From the NCBI RefSeq assembly GCF_015356115.1, contig NZ_CP063056.1:2108001-2172000 (forward strand): DNA of 64,000 bases. Direction: 5' to 3'. This DNA comes from Rodentibacter haemolyticus (GTDB taxonomy: Bacteria > Pseudomonadota > Gammaproteobacteria > Enterobacterales > Pasteurellaceae). A model generated the notes under the pieces. It made no database searches, had not been told where the DNA came from, and was given only the letters and a program-made list of their open reading frames with translations. A program made the position numbers and the translations under genes. Within the stretch, counting starts at the first letter, position 1. Each line of letters opens with the position of its first letter. Of this stretch, positions 19,474 through 28,259 are shown one piece after another.

Positions 19474-20490
19474 TTACAGGTCAAATTTTACTTCGTCGAT
19501 CAATTTCAACGCTTTGTCATAATTTTCTGCAATTTTCTCCAGTGGCATTGTATCTGCTTTGAAACTCCCCCAAGATTGGACTAATTCAGAAGGTTTAATA
19601 TCTGCTTTTACCGGGTACTCGTGGTTAAGTTTGGCGTATAAACCTTGAGCTTTATTGCCGCTGAGATATTCCACCAATTTCACTGCATTCGCTTTGTTTG
19701 GCGCATATTTTGCGACTGCCGCACCGCTAATATTCATATGTGAGCCTTGAGCCTGCTGATTTGGGAAGTTGATATACACGGCTTCCGCCCAGCTACGTTG
19801 TTTTTCATCTTCCAACATTTTTCCGAAGTAGTAGCTATTACCAAGAGCATAATCACACACGCCTTCTTTGATTGCTTTCACCTGATCACGGTCGCCGCCT
19901 TGTGGTTTTTGGGCAAGGTTCGCTTTTAACCCTTCCAAGAACGATTTCGCTTTTGCTTCGCCATCTTGAGCAATCATTGAGGCTATTAACGACACGTTAT
20001 AGGCATTTTTCCCTGAACGCACGCACACTTTGCCTTTTAATTCAGGTTTAGCTAAATCGTAATAGGTAAAATCTGCGGGTAATCTGCCCACACGATCTTT
20101 TGCGGTATAAATCGCACGGGTACGGGCGGTAAGGGCAAACCACTGATCGTTAGAATCACGATATTGAGCCGGAATATTTTGCTTTAATATCTCGCTTTGC
20201 ACCGGCTGAGCCAAACCGCTATTTACAATTTCCATCACACGGCTAATATCCACCGTCAGCAACACATCCGCGGGGCTTAGCTCGCCTTCACGTTTTACCC
20301 GATCGACCAGACCTTTATCCGCAAAAATGAAATTCACTTTAATGCCTGTATCTTTTTCAAAATCTTTCAAGATCGGCTCAATTAAATAGGGTTGGCGGTA
20401 AGAATAGACATTCACTTCATTGGCGGCTAAGGCTGAGCCTGCTACAAAAGCCGAAATCGCAAGGGTAAATGCTGAAAGGGATTTTTTCAT
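19474..20490 (-). CDS. fbpA: Periplasmic ferric iron-binding protein
   Basis: A 338-residue binding protein delivering Fe3+ to FbpBC. A signal peptide ends at SALAA (about residue 23), and the mature protein begins NEVNVYSYRQPYLIEP, the FutA/FbpA subclass opening. Clusters of tyrosines (NAYNVSL and GNSYYFG) match the tyrosine ligands used by this class. It is the first gene of fbpABC, behind AGGAGAAG. A Fur-type operator (20551-20569) and a consensus CRP site (20582-20597) lie upstream, so iron repression with possible carbon control is expected. Confidence 0.94.
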   Translation of the reverse strand: MKKSLSAFTLAISAFVAGSALAANEVNVYSYRQPYLIEPILKDFEKDTGIKVNFIFADKGLVDRVKREGELSPADVLLTVDISRVMEIVNSGLAQPVQSEILKQNIPAQYRDSNDQWFALTARTRAIYTAKDRVGRLPADFTYYDLAKPELKGKVCVRSGKNAYNVSLIASMIAQDGEAKAKSFLEGLKANLAQKPQGGDRDQVKAIKEGVCDYALGNSYYFGKMLEDEKQRSWAEAVYINFPNQQAQGSHMNISGAAVAKYAPNKANAVKLVEYLSGNKAQGLYAKLNHEYPVKADIKPSELVQSWGSFKADTMPLEKIAENYDKALKLIDEVKFDL

Positions 20491-20550
20491 TCGTTTCTTC
20501 TCCTAATGATCAATGTACCTGCATTACTGTAAAATGAAACCGAGATAAAC

Positions 20551-20569
20551 TCAATAAGAATTATTATCA
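20551..20569 (-). promoter_or_regulatory. Fur-type operator of fbpABC
   Basis: On the minus strand this reads TGATAATAATTCTTATTGA, fitting the 7-1-7 Fur pattern TGATAAT-N-ATTATCA at 12 of 14 positions. The identical 19 bases recur at 55179-55197 in front of the predicted sRNA. Confidence 0.8.
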
Positions 20570-20581
20570 TTATTTAAAAAG

Positions 20582-20597
20582 TGTGAGATAGATCACA
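20582..20597. promoter_or_regulatory. CRP site between fbpA and mnmE
   Basis: TGTGAGATAGATCACA is a perfect match to the symmetric CRP consensus TGTGA-N6-TCACA. It is 92 bp from the fbpA start and 93 bp from the mnmE start, so it could act on either divergent promoter. Confidence 0.75.
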
Positions 20598-20689
20598 TTT
20601 TAGATGTAGCAAGCTTTGTGATATGATAATTTCATTTTGAACGGTCTCTTTTTGCTAAATTTGATCGCTTTCCATTAATAAGGATACCT

Positions 20690-22048
20690 ATGAAAGAAAC
20701 GATTGTCGCCCAAGCCACTTCCATTGGTCGGGGGGGCGTTGGTATTTTACGCATTTCAGGTCCTCTTGCTCAGGTCGCGGCTCAGCAAGTGCTGGGCAAG
20801 CAGCTTTCTCCCCGTATCGCGAATTATTTACCCTTTAAAGATACTGATGGTTCCGTGCTTGATCAGGGGATTGCCCTTTATTTTAAATCACCGAATTCTT
20901 TTACCGGTGAAGACGTACTTGAACTGCAAGGTCATGGCGGGCAAGTCGTTTTGGATTTATTGTTAAGACGAATTTTACAAATCGAAGGGATTCGTTTGGC
21001 AAGACCCGGCGAATTTTCCGAACAAGCGTTTTTAAACGATAAATTGGATTTAGCACAGGCGGAAGCTATTGCCGATTTAATTGACGCTACCTCAGAACAA
21101 GCTGCTCGTTCGGCTTTAAAATCTTTACAAGGCGAATTTTCTAACAAAGTAAATGCGTTGGTGGATTCTGTGATCTATTTGCGCACTTATGTTGAGGCGT
21201 CGATTGATTTTCCTGATGAAGAAATTGATTTTTTGGCAGATGGAAAAATTGAAGCGAATTTACGCAGTATTATTGCACAGCTTGACGGTGTGCGCCGTGA
21301 GGCAAAACAAGGCTCGATTTTACGCGAAGGAATGAAAGTGGTGATTGCAGGTCGCCCAAATGCGGGAAAATCCAGTTTGTTGAACGCACTTGCCGGTCGT
21401 GAAGCGGCAATCGTTACCGATATTGCCGGAACGACACGTGATGTACTACGCGAACATATTCATATTGACGGTATGCCGTTACATATTATTGATACCGCAG
21501 GTTTGCGCGAAGCCGCAGATGAAGTGGAACGCATTGGTATTTCACGTGCTTGGAATGAAATAGAACAGGCGGATCGCATTATTTTAATGCTTGATAGTAG
21601 CGACACGGAAAGTCTGGATCTTGATAAAGTGCGGTCAGAATTTTTAGCAAAATTGCCAACGAATATTCCGGTTACGATCGTTCGCAATAAAATTGATTTA
21701 AGCGGTGAAGAAGAAGGATTGAAAGAAGAAAATGGCTATCCGGTCATTCGTTTATCTGCTCAAACACAAAAAGGCGTACAGTTACTCCGTGAGCATTTGA
21801 AACAAGCGATGGGTTTCCAAACCGGTATTGAAGGCGGTTTTCTTGCCCGCCGCCGCCATTTAGACGCATTAGAAAAAGCGGCGGAACATTTACAAATCGG
21901 CTTGGTACAACTTACGGAATTTCATGCAGGTGAATTATTGGCGGAAGAACTACGTTTAGTGCAGACTCATTTAAGTGAAATCACAGGGCAATTTACCTCA
22001 GATGATTTGCTCGGTAACATTTTCAGCTCTTTTTGTATTGGCAAATAA
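20690..22048 (+). CDS. mnmE: tRNA uridine-34 modification GTPase MnmE
   Basis: With MnmG it adds the carboxymethylaminomethyl group to U34 of certain tRNAs. The 452-residue protein has the N-terminal tetrahydrofolate-binding domain (MKETIVAQATSIGRGGVGIL), a helical domain, and an inserted G domain with P-loop GRPNAGKSS near 220-228 and DIAGTTRD switch. It ends in the conserved CIGK whose cysteine is catalytically important. Ten bases separate it from mntP, so the two are probably cotranscribed. Confidence 0.96.
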   Translation: MKETIVAQATSIGRGGVGILRISGPLAQVAAQQVLGKQLSPRIANYLPFKDTDGSVLDQGIALYFKSPNSFTGEDVLELQGHGGQVVLDLLLRRILQIEGIRLARPGEFSEQAFLNDKLDLAQAEAIADLIDATSEQAARSALKSLQGEFSNKVNALVDSVIYLRTYVEASIDFPDEEIDFLADGKIEANLRSIIAQLDGVRREAKQGSILREGMKVVIAGRPNAGKSSLLNALAGREAAIVTDIAGTTRDVLREHIHIDGMPLHIIDTAGLREAADEVERIGISRAWNEIEQADRIILMLDSSDTESLDLDKVRSEFLAKLPTNIPVTIVRNKIDLSGEEEGLKEENGYPVIRLSAQTQKGVQLLREHLKQAMGFQTGIEGGFLARRRHLDALEKAAEHLQIGLVQLTEFHAGELLAEELRLVQTHLSEITGQFTSDDLLGNIFSSFCIGK

Positions 22049-22057
22049 GGTCGATTA

Positions 22058-22630
22058 ATGGCATTTTATAGTTTATGGCTGATTGCATTTGGGCTTTCTA
22101 TGGATGCTTTTGCCGTATCTATTTCTAAAGGTTTGGCAATGCGTTCATTCCGTTGGGGACAAGCGATAATGATCGCGCTTTGTTTCGGTATTTTCCAAGC
22201 GGTAATGCCATTAATCGGCTATGCACTGGGTACGCAATTCAGCAAAATGATTCAAGATTGGGATCACTGGGCCGCCTTCGGGTTATTGTTGTTAATCGGT
22301 GTGAATATGATTCATGAAGGTTTTAGTAACGATGATGAGGAGACAAGCATTACTCATTTTATCAGCATAAAACGCTTATTAACGCTGAGTGTGGCAACAA
22401 GTATTGACGCTTTAGCGGTGGGGATTTCATTTGCATTTTTAAATGTAAATATCATTGATGCCGTGTTGATTATCGGTGTAATGACTTTTTTTATTTCTTT
22501 CATCGGCGTAAAGAGCGGTCATTTTTTAGGGAAAAATTTTAAAAGTAAAGCAGAAATTTTTGGCGGCTTCATATTGATGATAATGGGGATTAAAATCTTG
22601 TTTGAACACGGAGTTTTTTTACATTTTTAA
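22058..22630 (+). CDS. mntP: Manganese exporter MntP
   Basis: A 190-residue, six-helix inner-membrane protein that exports Mn2+. The two duplicated signature motifs, LSMDAFAVSISKGLAM near the N-terminus and SIDALAVGISFAF near residue 115, carry the metal-binding aspartates. It follows mnmE by 9 bp, leaving no room for the yybP-ykoY manganese riboswitch found before mntP in enterobacteria. The frame stops just before an isolated MITE terminus. Confidence 0.93.
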   Translation: MAFYSLWLIAFGLSMDAFAVSISKGLAMRSFRWGQAIMIALCFGIFQAVMPLIGYALGTQFSKMIQDWDHWAAFGLLLLIGVNMIHEGFSNDDEETSITHFISIKRLLTLSVATSIDALAVGISFAFLNVNIIDAVLIIGVMTFFISFIGVKSGHFLGKNFKSKAEIFGGFILMIMGIKILFEHGVFLHF

Positions 22631-22645
22631 ATTTAATTCACTATA
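22631..22645. repeat. Isolated terminus of the TAGTGAATTAAA element
   Basis: AATTTAATTCACTATA-like sequence, identical to the right end of the MITE copies at 35547, 37634 and 38328, placed directly after the mntP stop. No matching left end is present, so this is a relic or chance match. Confidence 0.45.
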
Positions 22646-22708
22646 AATGTGCGAACTACCTCGCTTTCGATTATAATCTCAAAAATTTTGTTCTCTTTAA
22701 GGGTAAAT

Positions 22709-24571
22709 ATGTTTATTGAAAAAATGAATGGGGTGGCAAATACCAAAATTGCCAAATTTATTCTCGGTCTTATTACTGTTTCGTTCTTAGTCGGTGGTAT
22801 GTCCGGTTATTTGTTTAGCTCAAATGATTCTTATGCAGCGAAAGTAAATGGTGAAACCATTTCTCAGCAAGAATTTATGAATCGCTATAATCAAGAATTT
22901 GAAGCCCGTGCGGCTCGAGAAGGCGAAGCCTTTTTAACGCAGTCCGATTCACCGGAATTTGTAAATGCACTGCGTCAAAGTTTAATCGATCGTTTGGTTG
23001 ATCAGGAATTACTTCGTCAATATGCAAAAGAACTCAAATTGAGTGTAAGTGATGAAATGATTAAACGTGCGATTGTGACGGATCCTAATTTCCAATCAAA
23101 CGGTAAATTTGATAATGCGCTTTATCAACAGATTTTGGCTCAAAATCGTTTAAGTTCAGATGCTTATGCCGCTATATTGCGTAGTGCGCTTACTCTTGAG
23201 CAAATGCAAAACGGTATTGCAGACAGTGAATTTGTCGTACCCGTTCAAGTAAAAGATAACGCTCAAGTCTTTTTCCAAAAACGCACGGCACGTTTAGCGA
23301 CTCTCTCTCTTGCGGATGAAATGGCGAAACAAAACGTAAGCGAAGATGAAGTTAAAGCTTATTATGATGCGAACCAAAAAGCTTTTATCCAACCGGAGCA
23401 GGTTAAAGTGCAATATATTCGTATTTCCGGTGAAGAAATTGCAAAAGGTATTCAAGTGAGTGATGTCGAAATAGCGCAATACTATCAAGATAATAAAGCG
23501 CAATTTATGACTCAACGTTTAGCACATATTCAATTTCCTAATGAACAAGATGCTCAAACGGCGTACCAGGAATTACAAAATGGTGCGAATTTTGCCGAAT
23601 TAGCGAAAAACCGTTCTATGGATAAAATTTCCGGTAAAAATGGCGGTGATTTAGGCTGGGTAAACGCAAATGAATTACCGAAGACTTTTGAAGAAGCGGC
23701 GACCAACTTAAAAGTCGATACTTATAGTGAGCCTGTCAATGTTGATGGCTATTTCCATATTATCCGAGTAGAAGAGCGTAAAGAAAAACCTCTCTCTGAA
23801 GTAAAAAAACAAGTAGCGGATTTAGTGCGTAAAAACTTATTAGATAATCGTTTTTATGCGATTGAAAAAGAGGTTCGGGAAAAAGCCTTTGAAGACAGTA
23901 AATCTTTAGAGACCGCAGCGCAAGTTGCCGATGTGAAAGTGTTGGAAAGTGACTATTTTTCACGTAAAAATGTGCCGGCGGAACTCAATTTTCCTAGCGT
24001 AACTTCAGCAGTGTTTGATTCTGATATTGCGAATGGCGGTGCAAATTCGGAGCCGTTAAATGTAGGTGAACAAAATATTGTGTTGGTGCGTGTATTGGAT
24101 CACAAAGCAGAAGGCGTAAAAACCTTAGAAGAAGCCAAAGCGGACATCGAAACTTTCTTAAAACGTGAAAAAGCAGAGAAAGCATTAACTGCAATCGTAA
24201 CGGAACTGGTAAAAGATTTACCGGCTAATCCGAATAAATTGCCTTCCGGCATTGCTTTTAGTAAAGATCAAACATTCACATTTACTGAAAATCAAGATCC
24301 TATTTTGCTCAATGGTATTTTTTCTATTCATAAACCTGAAAACGGCAAAGTGGTTTATGAGATGGTGCGTAACGCTAAAGGTGATGTAATTATCGCTGCA
24401 CTCAATGAAGTAGAGCAAGGTGAATTAAATGATCAGGAATTGGCACAATTTGGTGAGCAATTACGCCAGACCGGTCAGCTTGAATTACGCGGACAATTGA
24501 TGCAAGCGTTGCGTGAAAAAGCACAAATTGAAATCAATGAAGGCTTTGTCAAACAAGAAGATGAAAATTAA
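22709..24571 (+). CDS. ppiD: Periplasmic chaperone / peptidyl-prolyl isomerase PpiD
   Basis: A 620-residue inner-membrane-anchored chaperone that receives newly exported proteins at the Sec translocon. The start is ATG 22709 (MFIEKMNGVANTKIAKFILG), giving the length of E. coli PpiD; the upstream frame is discarded. One transmembrane helix lies at residues 15-35. A SurA-like N-terminal domain follows, then a parvulin domain at about 265-355 (RLAHIQF to GYFHIIRVEE), and a helical C-terminal part. Many members of this family have little isomerase activity, so the chaperone role is the safer call. Confidence 0.94.
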   Translation: MFIEKMNGVANTKIAKFILGLITVSFLVGGMSGYLFSSNDSYAAKVNGETISQQEFMNRYNQEFEARAAREGEAFLTQSDSPEFVNALRQSLIDRLVDQELLRQYAKELKLSVSDEMIKRAIVTDPNFQSNGKFDNALYQQILAQNRLSSDAYAAILRSALTLEQMQNGIADSEFVVPVQVKDNAQVFFQKRTARLATLSLADEMAKQNVSEDEVKAYYDANQKAFIQPEQVKVQYIRISGEEIAKGIQVSDVEIAQYYQDNKAQFMTQRLAHIQFPNEQDAQTAYQELQNGANFAELAKNRSMDKISGKNGGDLGWVNANELPKTFEEAATNLKVDTYSEPVNVDGYFHIIRVEERKEKPLSEVKKQVADLVRKNLLDNRFYAIEKEVREKAFEDSKSLETAAQVADVKVLESDYFSRKNVPAELNFPSVTSAVFDSDIANGGANSEPLNVGEQNIVLVRVLDHKAEGVKTLEEAKADIETFLKREKAEKALTAIVTELVKDLPANPNKLPSGIAFSKDQTFTFTENQDPILLNGIFSIHKPENGKVVYEMVRNAKGDVIIAALNEVEQGELNDQELAQFGEQLRQTGQLELRGQLMQALREKAQIEINEGFVKQEDEN

Positions 24572-24572
24572 T

Positions 24573-24695
24573 TTTGGGGCTGTCCTAAATAACTAGGCTA
24601 AACGCCCTTTAACCAGTTGCTTTAAATGGAAATTTGAGATTTTAAGCTGCTGTGATTAAAACGTATTCACATTCCTTTAAATAAAGCCAAATGAT
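24573..24695 (-). pseudogene. IS1595-family (IS1016-like) transposase 3' remnant
   Basis: The minus strand reads IWLYLKECEY in one frame and IRFNHSSLKSQISI-stop-SNWLKG in another, together matching the C-terminus of IS1016-type transposases (a LKECEFRFNH-like end). It finishes at GGGGCTGTCCTAAATAA (24575 onward on the plus strand), which looks like the terminal repeat. Frameshifts and stops make it inactive, and the rest of the element is gone. Confidence 0.6.
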
Positions 24696-24840
24696 CTGCC
24701 CCAAAAAGTTGGACTAAATAAACCAACTAAGTTAGGGGCAGATTTTTTATGTCCTAATATACCTAAACATTTGAGCAACAAAACAAGCGGTTGAATTTTA
24801 TTTCATCCTTACACAAAGATTGCATCAATTTATTTTGAAA
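24693..24840 (+). pseudogene. IS3-family left end and orfA remnant
   Basis: Starts with an IS3-type terminus, TGATCTGCCCCAAAAAGTTG, leading to ATG 24749. The frame reads MS-stop-YT-stop-TFEQQNKRLNF, i.e. an OrfA N-terminus (MSKYTKTF-QQ-like) in which lysine codons have become TAA. A related, independently decayed OrfA start lies at 3623, and another TTGCCCCAAAAGAGTTAGAC terminus near 26350. No inverted partner end is present. Confidence 0.6.
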
Positions 24841-25000
24841 TCATAAACAGTTATCTGCCGGATTATCCAATTTAGATCTGTGAACTGCACCGGATACACG
24901 TCTTAACGCCAAACGGATCTATTCCCCCGAATGAGTCCGATACAATATTGAATTTAAACCTTTTGCTAAGTTTTTTAAATCTGAGGCAAATCATTTATTT
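24841..25000. other. Non-coding stretch upstream of yjiH
   Basis: About 160 bp after the IS debris, with no open frame, no hairpin of note and no repeat family member. It leads into the CRP site at 25001. Confidence 0.4.
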
Positions 25001-25043
25001 TGTGATGTTGATCACAGTAATTTCGAGTAATCTCACTTATAGT
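25001..25043 (+). promoter_or_regulatory. CRP site and class II promoter of yjiHG
   Basis: TGTGATGTTGATCACA (25001-25016) matches the CRP half-sites perfectly. A TATAGT -10 box is at 25038-25043, which puts the CRP centre about 41.5 bp upstream of the expected start site, the spacing of class II CRP-activated promoters. There is no good -35 box, as usual for that class. Confidence 0.8.
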
Positions 25044-25083
25044 AATTTCACATTTCTGAATGTAATAATATTGGGAGAAAAAA

Positions 25084-25740
25084 ATGAACGAAGAAATGCA
25101 AAATAATGATGAAAATAATATTAAAAAGCTGATTGTTGGCACTATTTCTTTAGGTTGTGCCATCATATTTTTTAGCGGATTGGCTAAGGAATTGTGGGGT
25201 GGTGTTTTTGATTTTGGTAAATTAACGGGGCATTTTCCTGAGTGGTTGAAAACTTCCGGCGGAACCAGTGCGAAAGGTGGTTTTCTATTTGCATTAACCT
25301 TAATTCCCAGCGTAATGTTAGCTCTCGGCTTTATGGCTATTTTTGAACATTATGGCGCATTACTTGCAGCTTCAAAATGGCTTAGTCCCATTTTAAGACC
25401 CTTAATGGGGATTCCCGGAGTCTGCTCTATTTCACTTATTGCCAGCACACAAAGTACGGATGCGGGGAGTTCAACCACAAAATTTTTAAGTAATGAAAAT
25501 AGAATAAGCCATAAAGAGCTATTGATTTTTGCTACATTCCAATTTAGTGCGGGAGCTTTTTTAACTAATTTTTTAGCATCTTTTGCACCGTTATTAATGA
25601 TAACCGATAGTTTTGGCAATGTTCCTCCAATCTCTATTGCGTTATGTTTAGGAATCATTTTGCTATTTAAAGTCCTTGGGGCAAATTTAATGCGTCTTTA
25701 TGTAAAAAATTTTGTGAAAGACGATGAGGTGGAAGTATGA
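25084..25740 (+). CDS. yjiH: YjiH-type membrane protein (Gate / nucleoside-recognition domain)
   Basis: A 218-residue inner-membrane protein with about five hydrophobic helices and the conserved SLIASTQSTDAGSSTTKFL stretch of the family. In E. coli yjiH-yjiG lie beside iadA (isoaspartyl dipeptidase), so a role in dipeptide or amino acid transport has been suggested but not shown. Here no peptidase gene follows. The stop overlaps the yjiG start as ATGA. Expression should be CRP-dependent from the site at 25001. IS remnants on both sides hint at gain or rearrangement of this locus. Confidence 0.82.
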   Translation: MNEEMQNNDENNIKKLIVGTISLGCAIIFFSGLAKELWGGVFDFGKLTGHFPEWLKTSGGTSAKGGFLFALTLIPSVMLALGFMAIFEHYGALLAASKWLSPILRPLMGIPGVCSISLIASTQSTDAGSSTTKFLSNENRISHKELLIFATFQFSAGAFLTNFLASFAPLLMITDSFGNVPPISIALCLGIILLFKVLGANLMRLYVKNFVKDDEVEV

Positions 25741-26204
25741 ATCCAACAAAAAATGAAACTAAATTAATTACTGATATTTTTATCGAAGGAGCGAGAAAAG
25801 GTTGGAATATCGCAATTCATAGTACATTACCTAATGTTTTAATGGCTTATGTCATCATCTATATTTTAAATACTTCAGGATTATTAAAATTATTAGGCGA
25901 ATATGTCGGCTTTATTATGTCTCCTTTAGGCTTGCCCGGTGAATCTATAGCCGTATTCTTAGCAGCTTTCTTGAGTTGGGGCGGTGCTGCCGGGGTATTG
26001 GTCGCGTTGGTTCAAGAGGGTACATTAAATGCCCAGCATATTGCTATTTTATTACCTGGTATGGCATTAGTCGGCTCAACCGTCCAATATATGGGACGTA
26101 TATTAGGAGTGCTAGGCGTGCCCGGTAAACATTACTTAATAATGTTTGGAATTTGCATTGTAAATGCTTATTTAGCCATGTTATTAATGAAATTTATAAT
26201 TTAG
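25737..26204 (+). CDS. yjiG: YjiG / SpmB-type membrane protein
   Basis: A 155-residue inner-membrane protein with four to five helices, the natural partner of YjiH. Family features are the N-terminal TDIFIEGARKGWNIAIHSTL and a glycine-rich centre, FLSWGGAAGVLVAL. It is translated from an ATGA overlap with yjiH. Related two-gene sets occur as SpmA/SpmB in spore formers. The function is unproved. Confidence 0.82.
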   Translation: MNPTKNETKLITDIFIEGARKGWNIAIHSTLPNVLMAYVIIYILNTSGLLKLLGEYVGFIMSPLGLPGESIAVFLAAFLSWGGAAGVLVALVQEGTLNAQHIAILLPGMALVGSTVQYMGRILGVLGVPGKHYLIMFGICIVNAYLAMLLMKFII

Positions 26205-26213
26205 AGGGAGAAT

Positions 26214-26264
26214 ATGTACGCCAAAACGGAATATATGTCCGTTGATTCTGTCGTGCCTAAATGA
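26214..26264 (+). pseudogene. Possible start of a truncated third gene after yjiG
   Basis: A well-spaced GAGGGAGA precedes ATG 26214, which opens a 16-codon frame (MYAKTEYMSVDSVVPK). It then stops shortly before IS-terminus-like sequence near 26345. In other genomes yjiHG are followed by a peptidase gene, so this may be the stump of a lost downstream cistron. It is too short to classify. Confidence 0.3.
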
Positions 26265-26344
26265 AATTTAATTTTGGCTATTATTGAAAAGCTATTTCAG
26301 AAATCAGTGTAGGTAAACATTGTTTATCGTTATAAGGGGTATTT

Positions 26345-26380
26345 TGTTTTGCCCCAAAAGAGTTAGACTAATGAACCGGC
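26345..26380 (+). mobile_element. IS3-type terminus remnant
   Basis: TTGCCCCAAAAGAGTTAGAC followed by TAATGAACC, resembling the terminus at 24697. No transposase reading frame is attached. Confidence 0.45.
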
Positions 26381-26455
26381 ATAGTAAAGGACAACAATCT
26401 GTGAGCTTTTCTTCTTATGATGAAAGGTGAATTGCAATCAAACCTGATTTCTGAT

Positions 26456-26488
26456 AAAAAGTGCGGTAGTTTTTAACCGCACTTTTTT
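26456..26488. terminator. Terminator built from two inverted uptake signals
   Basis: AAAAAGTGCGGT (26456-26467) and ACCGCACTTTTTT (26476-26488) form a 12-bp stem with an 8-base loop and a T-run. Paired uptake sequences acting as terminators are known in Haemophilus. It sits between the yjiHG remnant region and hinT. Confidence 0.85.
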
Positions 26489-26509
26489 CATTGATGAAAG
26501 GAAAATTCT

Positions 26510-26860
26510 ATGGCAGAAGAAACCATTTTCAGCAAAATTATTCGTAAAGAAATTCCCGCCGATATTGTTTATCAAGATGAACTTGTTACCGCATTTCGTG
26601 ATATTGCACCACAAGCCAAAACCCATATTTTAATTATTCCGAATAAACTCATTCCAACGGTAAATGATGTTACCGAGCAAGATGAAGTTTCTCTTGGTCG
26701 TTTATTCACTGTTGCAGCAAAATTGGCAAAACAAGAGGGCATTGCGGAAGAGGGATATCGCTTGATCGTAAATTGTAACAAACACGGCGGACAAGAAGTT
26801 TTCCACATCCATATGCATCTTGTCGGTGGCGAGCCTCTAGGGAAAATGTTGAATAAATAA
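26510..26860 (+). CDS. hinT: HIT-family purine nucleoside phosphoramidase
   Basis: Hydrolyses AMP-lysine and other adenosine phosphoramidates in the cytoplasm. The 116-residue protein has the catalytic histidine triad HIHMH at residues 99-103 and the family N-terminus ETIFSKIIRKEIPADIVY. It leads a tightly packed cluster: the stop overlaps the ycfL start, followed by nagZ and rlmC. Confidence 0.95.
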   Translation: MAEETIFSKIIRKEIPADIVYQDELVTAFRDIAPQAKTHILIIPNKLIPTVNDVTEQDEVSLGRLFTVAAKLAKQEGIAEEGYRLIVNCNKHGGQEVFHIHMHLVGGEPLGKMLNK

Positions 26861-27210
26861 TGAAAAAATCACTAATTCTTTTAAGCGCTTTCGTTTTGGC
26901 GGCTTGTTCAAATTCCGATCCTAATTTAGTTCATACTAACACCCCGATTTTGAATGTTGCGGCTGAGCTTACGACAAATATTGAGGCAAAAGTGAGTTCA
27001 AACTCGGCATGGGTAAAAAATAAAAGCACTCAACCGATCAATGTGAATTACCGTCTTTTTTGGTATAACGCTCAAGGGGTAACCCAAGTGTGGGATCAAC
27101 AGCGCGAAAGCTTGTCGGGAAATTTACATTTACAACCTCAAGAGCAAAAGGCAGTTGAATTAGCCAAGCCAACGCCTGAGAGCACAAATTACCGTCTTTA
27201 TTTACAATAA
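26860..27210 (+). CDS. ycfL: YcfL-family lipoprotein
   Basis: A 116-residue predicted lipoprotein with lipobox LAAC (Cys 16) after a short signal sequence, then a DUF1425-type beta-rich domain (INVNYRLFWYNAQG, later YRLYLQ at the end). E. coli has the same hinT-ycfL-lpoB-ycfN-nagZ order; here lpoB and ycfN are absent and ycfL runs straight into nagZ. The exact function is unknown; envelope location is predicted. Confidence 0.85.
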   Translation: MKKSLILLSAFVLAACSNSDPNLVHTNTPILNVAAELTTNIEAKVSSNSAWVKNKSTQPINVNYRLFWYNAQGVTQVWDQQRESLSGNLHLQPQEQKAVELAKPTPESTNYRLYLQ

Positions 27211-27212
27211 TT

Positions 27213-28259
27213 ATGTCGACATTATTAATTGATCTTGAAGGCTATACGCTTACTCAGGAAGAAATCGAATTACTGGGGCACCCTCTCGTTGCAGGCGTGA
27301 TTTTATTTACACGTAATTTTTACGATCGCGAACAAATTCAAGCCTTAGTAAAATCTGTGCGTGAGCGGGTGAAAAAGCCTTTACTTATAACGGTGGATCA
27401 AGAAGGCGGGCGGGTTCAACGTTTTCGTGAGGGTTTTACTCAACTACCGGCAATGCAAGCCTTTGCGGCATTATCATCCGATTTAGAACAGCAACAAAAT
27501 TGGGCGCGCGAGGCAGGCTGGCAAATGGCAGCGGAAATGACCGCACTTGACATTGATTTGAGTTTTGCGCCCGTATTGGATTTAGGGCATAAATGTCGTG
27601 CTATCGGCGATCGTAGTTTTTCTGATGATGTAAAAAGTGCGGTCAATTTAGCAAGTGTTTTTATTGATGGTATGCACCAAGCGGGTATGGCGGCAACGGG
27701 CAAACACTTTCCCGGACATGGGCACGTACTGGCGGATTCTCATCTCGAAACGCCGATTGATGAACGCCCTCAAACGGAAATTTTTGCTAAAGATATTCAC
27801 CCCTTCCAGCAATTAATCAAACAGCAAAAATTGGATGCCATTATGCCGGCACATGTCATTTACACCCATTGTGATAACCAGCCGGCAAGCGGCTCGGAAT
27901 ATTGGCTAAAACATATTTTACGTGGAAAATTGAATTTTAACGGTACGATTTTTTCTGATGATCTCGGTATGAAAGGAGCTGGATTTATGGGCGATTTTGT
28001 GACACGTAGCGAAAAAGCATTGAACGCCGGCTGTGATTTGTTGCTTCTTTGTAATGAACGTGAAGGTGTTATTCAGGTACTGGATCAATTAAAACTCAAG
28101 GAAAATCAACCGCACTTTCAACAGCGTCAAACCCGTTTGAGCAGTTTATTTAAGAAAAAATCTCTCAGCTGGATAGAACTGACGAAATCCTCACGTTGGT
28201 TAGAAAATCATAAAAAATTGACCGCACTTCAACAAGAATGGCTGGCAACCAAAGTATGA
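27213..28259 (+). CDS. nagZ: Beta-N-acetylglucosaminidase NagZ
   Basis: Cytoplasmic family 3 glycosidase that removes GlcNAc from muropeptides during cell-wall recycling. The 348-residue protein has DQEGGRVQRF near residue 62, the hallmark KHFPGHGH at 164-171 carrying the general acid/base histidine, and the nucleophile aspartate in FSDDLGM. It is 2 bp from ycfL, and its stop overlaps the rlmC start. Four uptake signals lie inside or at the ends of the gene. Confidence 0.95.
   Translation: MSTLLIDLEGYTLTQEEIELLGHPLVAGVILFTRNFYDREQIQALVKSVRERVKKPLLITVDQEGGRVQRFREGFTQLPAMQAFAALSSDLEQQQNWAREAGWQMAAEMTALDIDLSFAPVLDLGHKCRAIGDRSFSDDVKSAVNLASVFIDGMHQAGMAATGKHFPGHGHVLADSHLETPIDERPQTEIFAKDIHPFQQLIKQQKLDAIMPAHVIYTHCDNQPASGSEYWLKHILRGKLNFNGTIFSDDLGMKGAGFMGDFVTRSEKALNAGCDLLLLCNEREGVIQVLDQLKLKENQPHFQQRQTRLSSLFKKKSLSWIELTKSSRWLENHKKLTALQQEWLATKV

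Noticed and set aside
22049..22060. Manganese (yybP-ykoY) riboswitch before mntP
   Set aside because: Only 9 bp separate mnmE and mntP, so there is no room for it.
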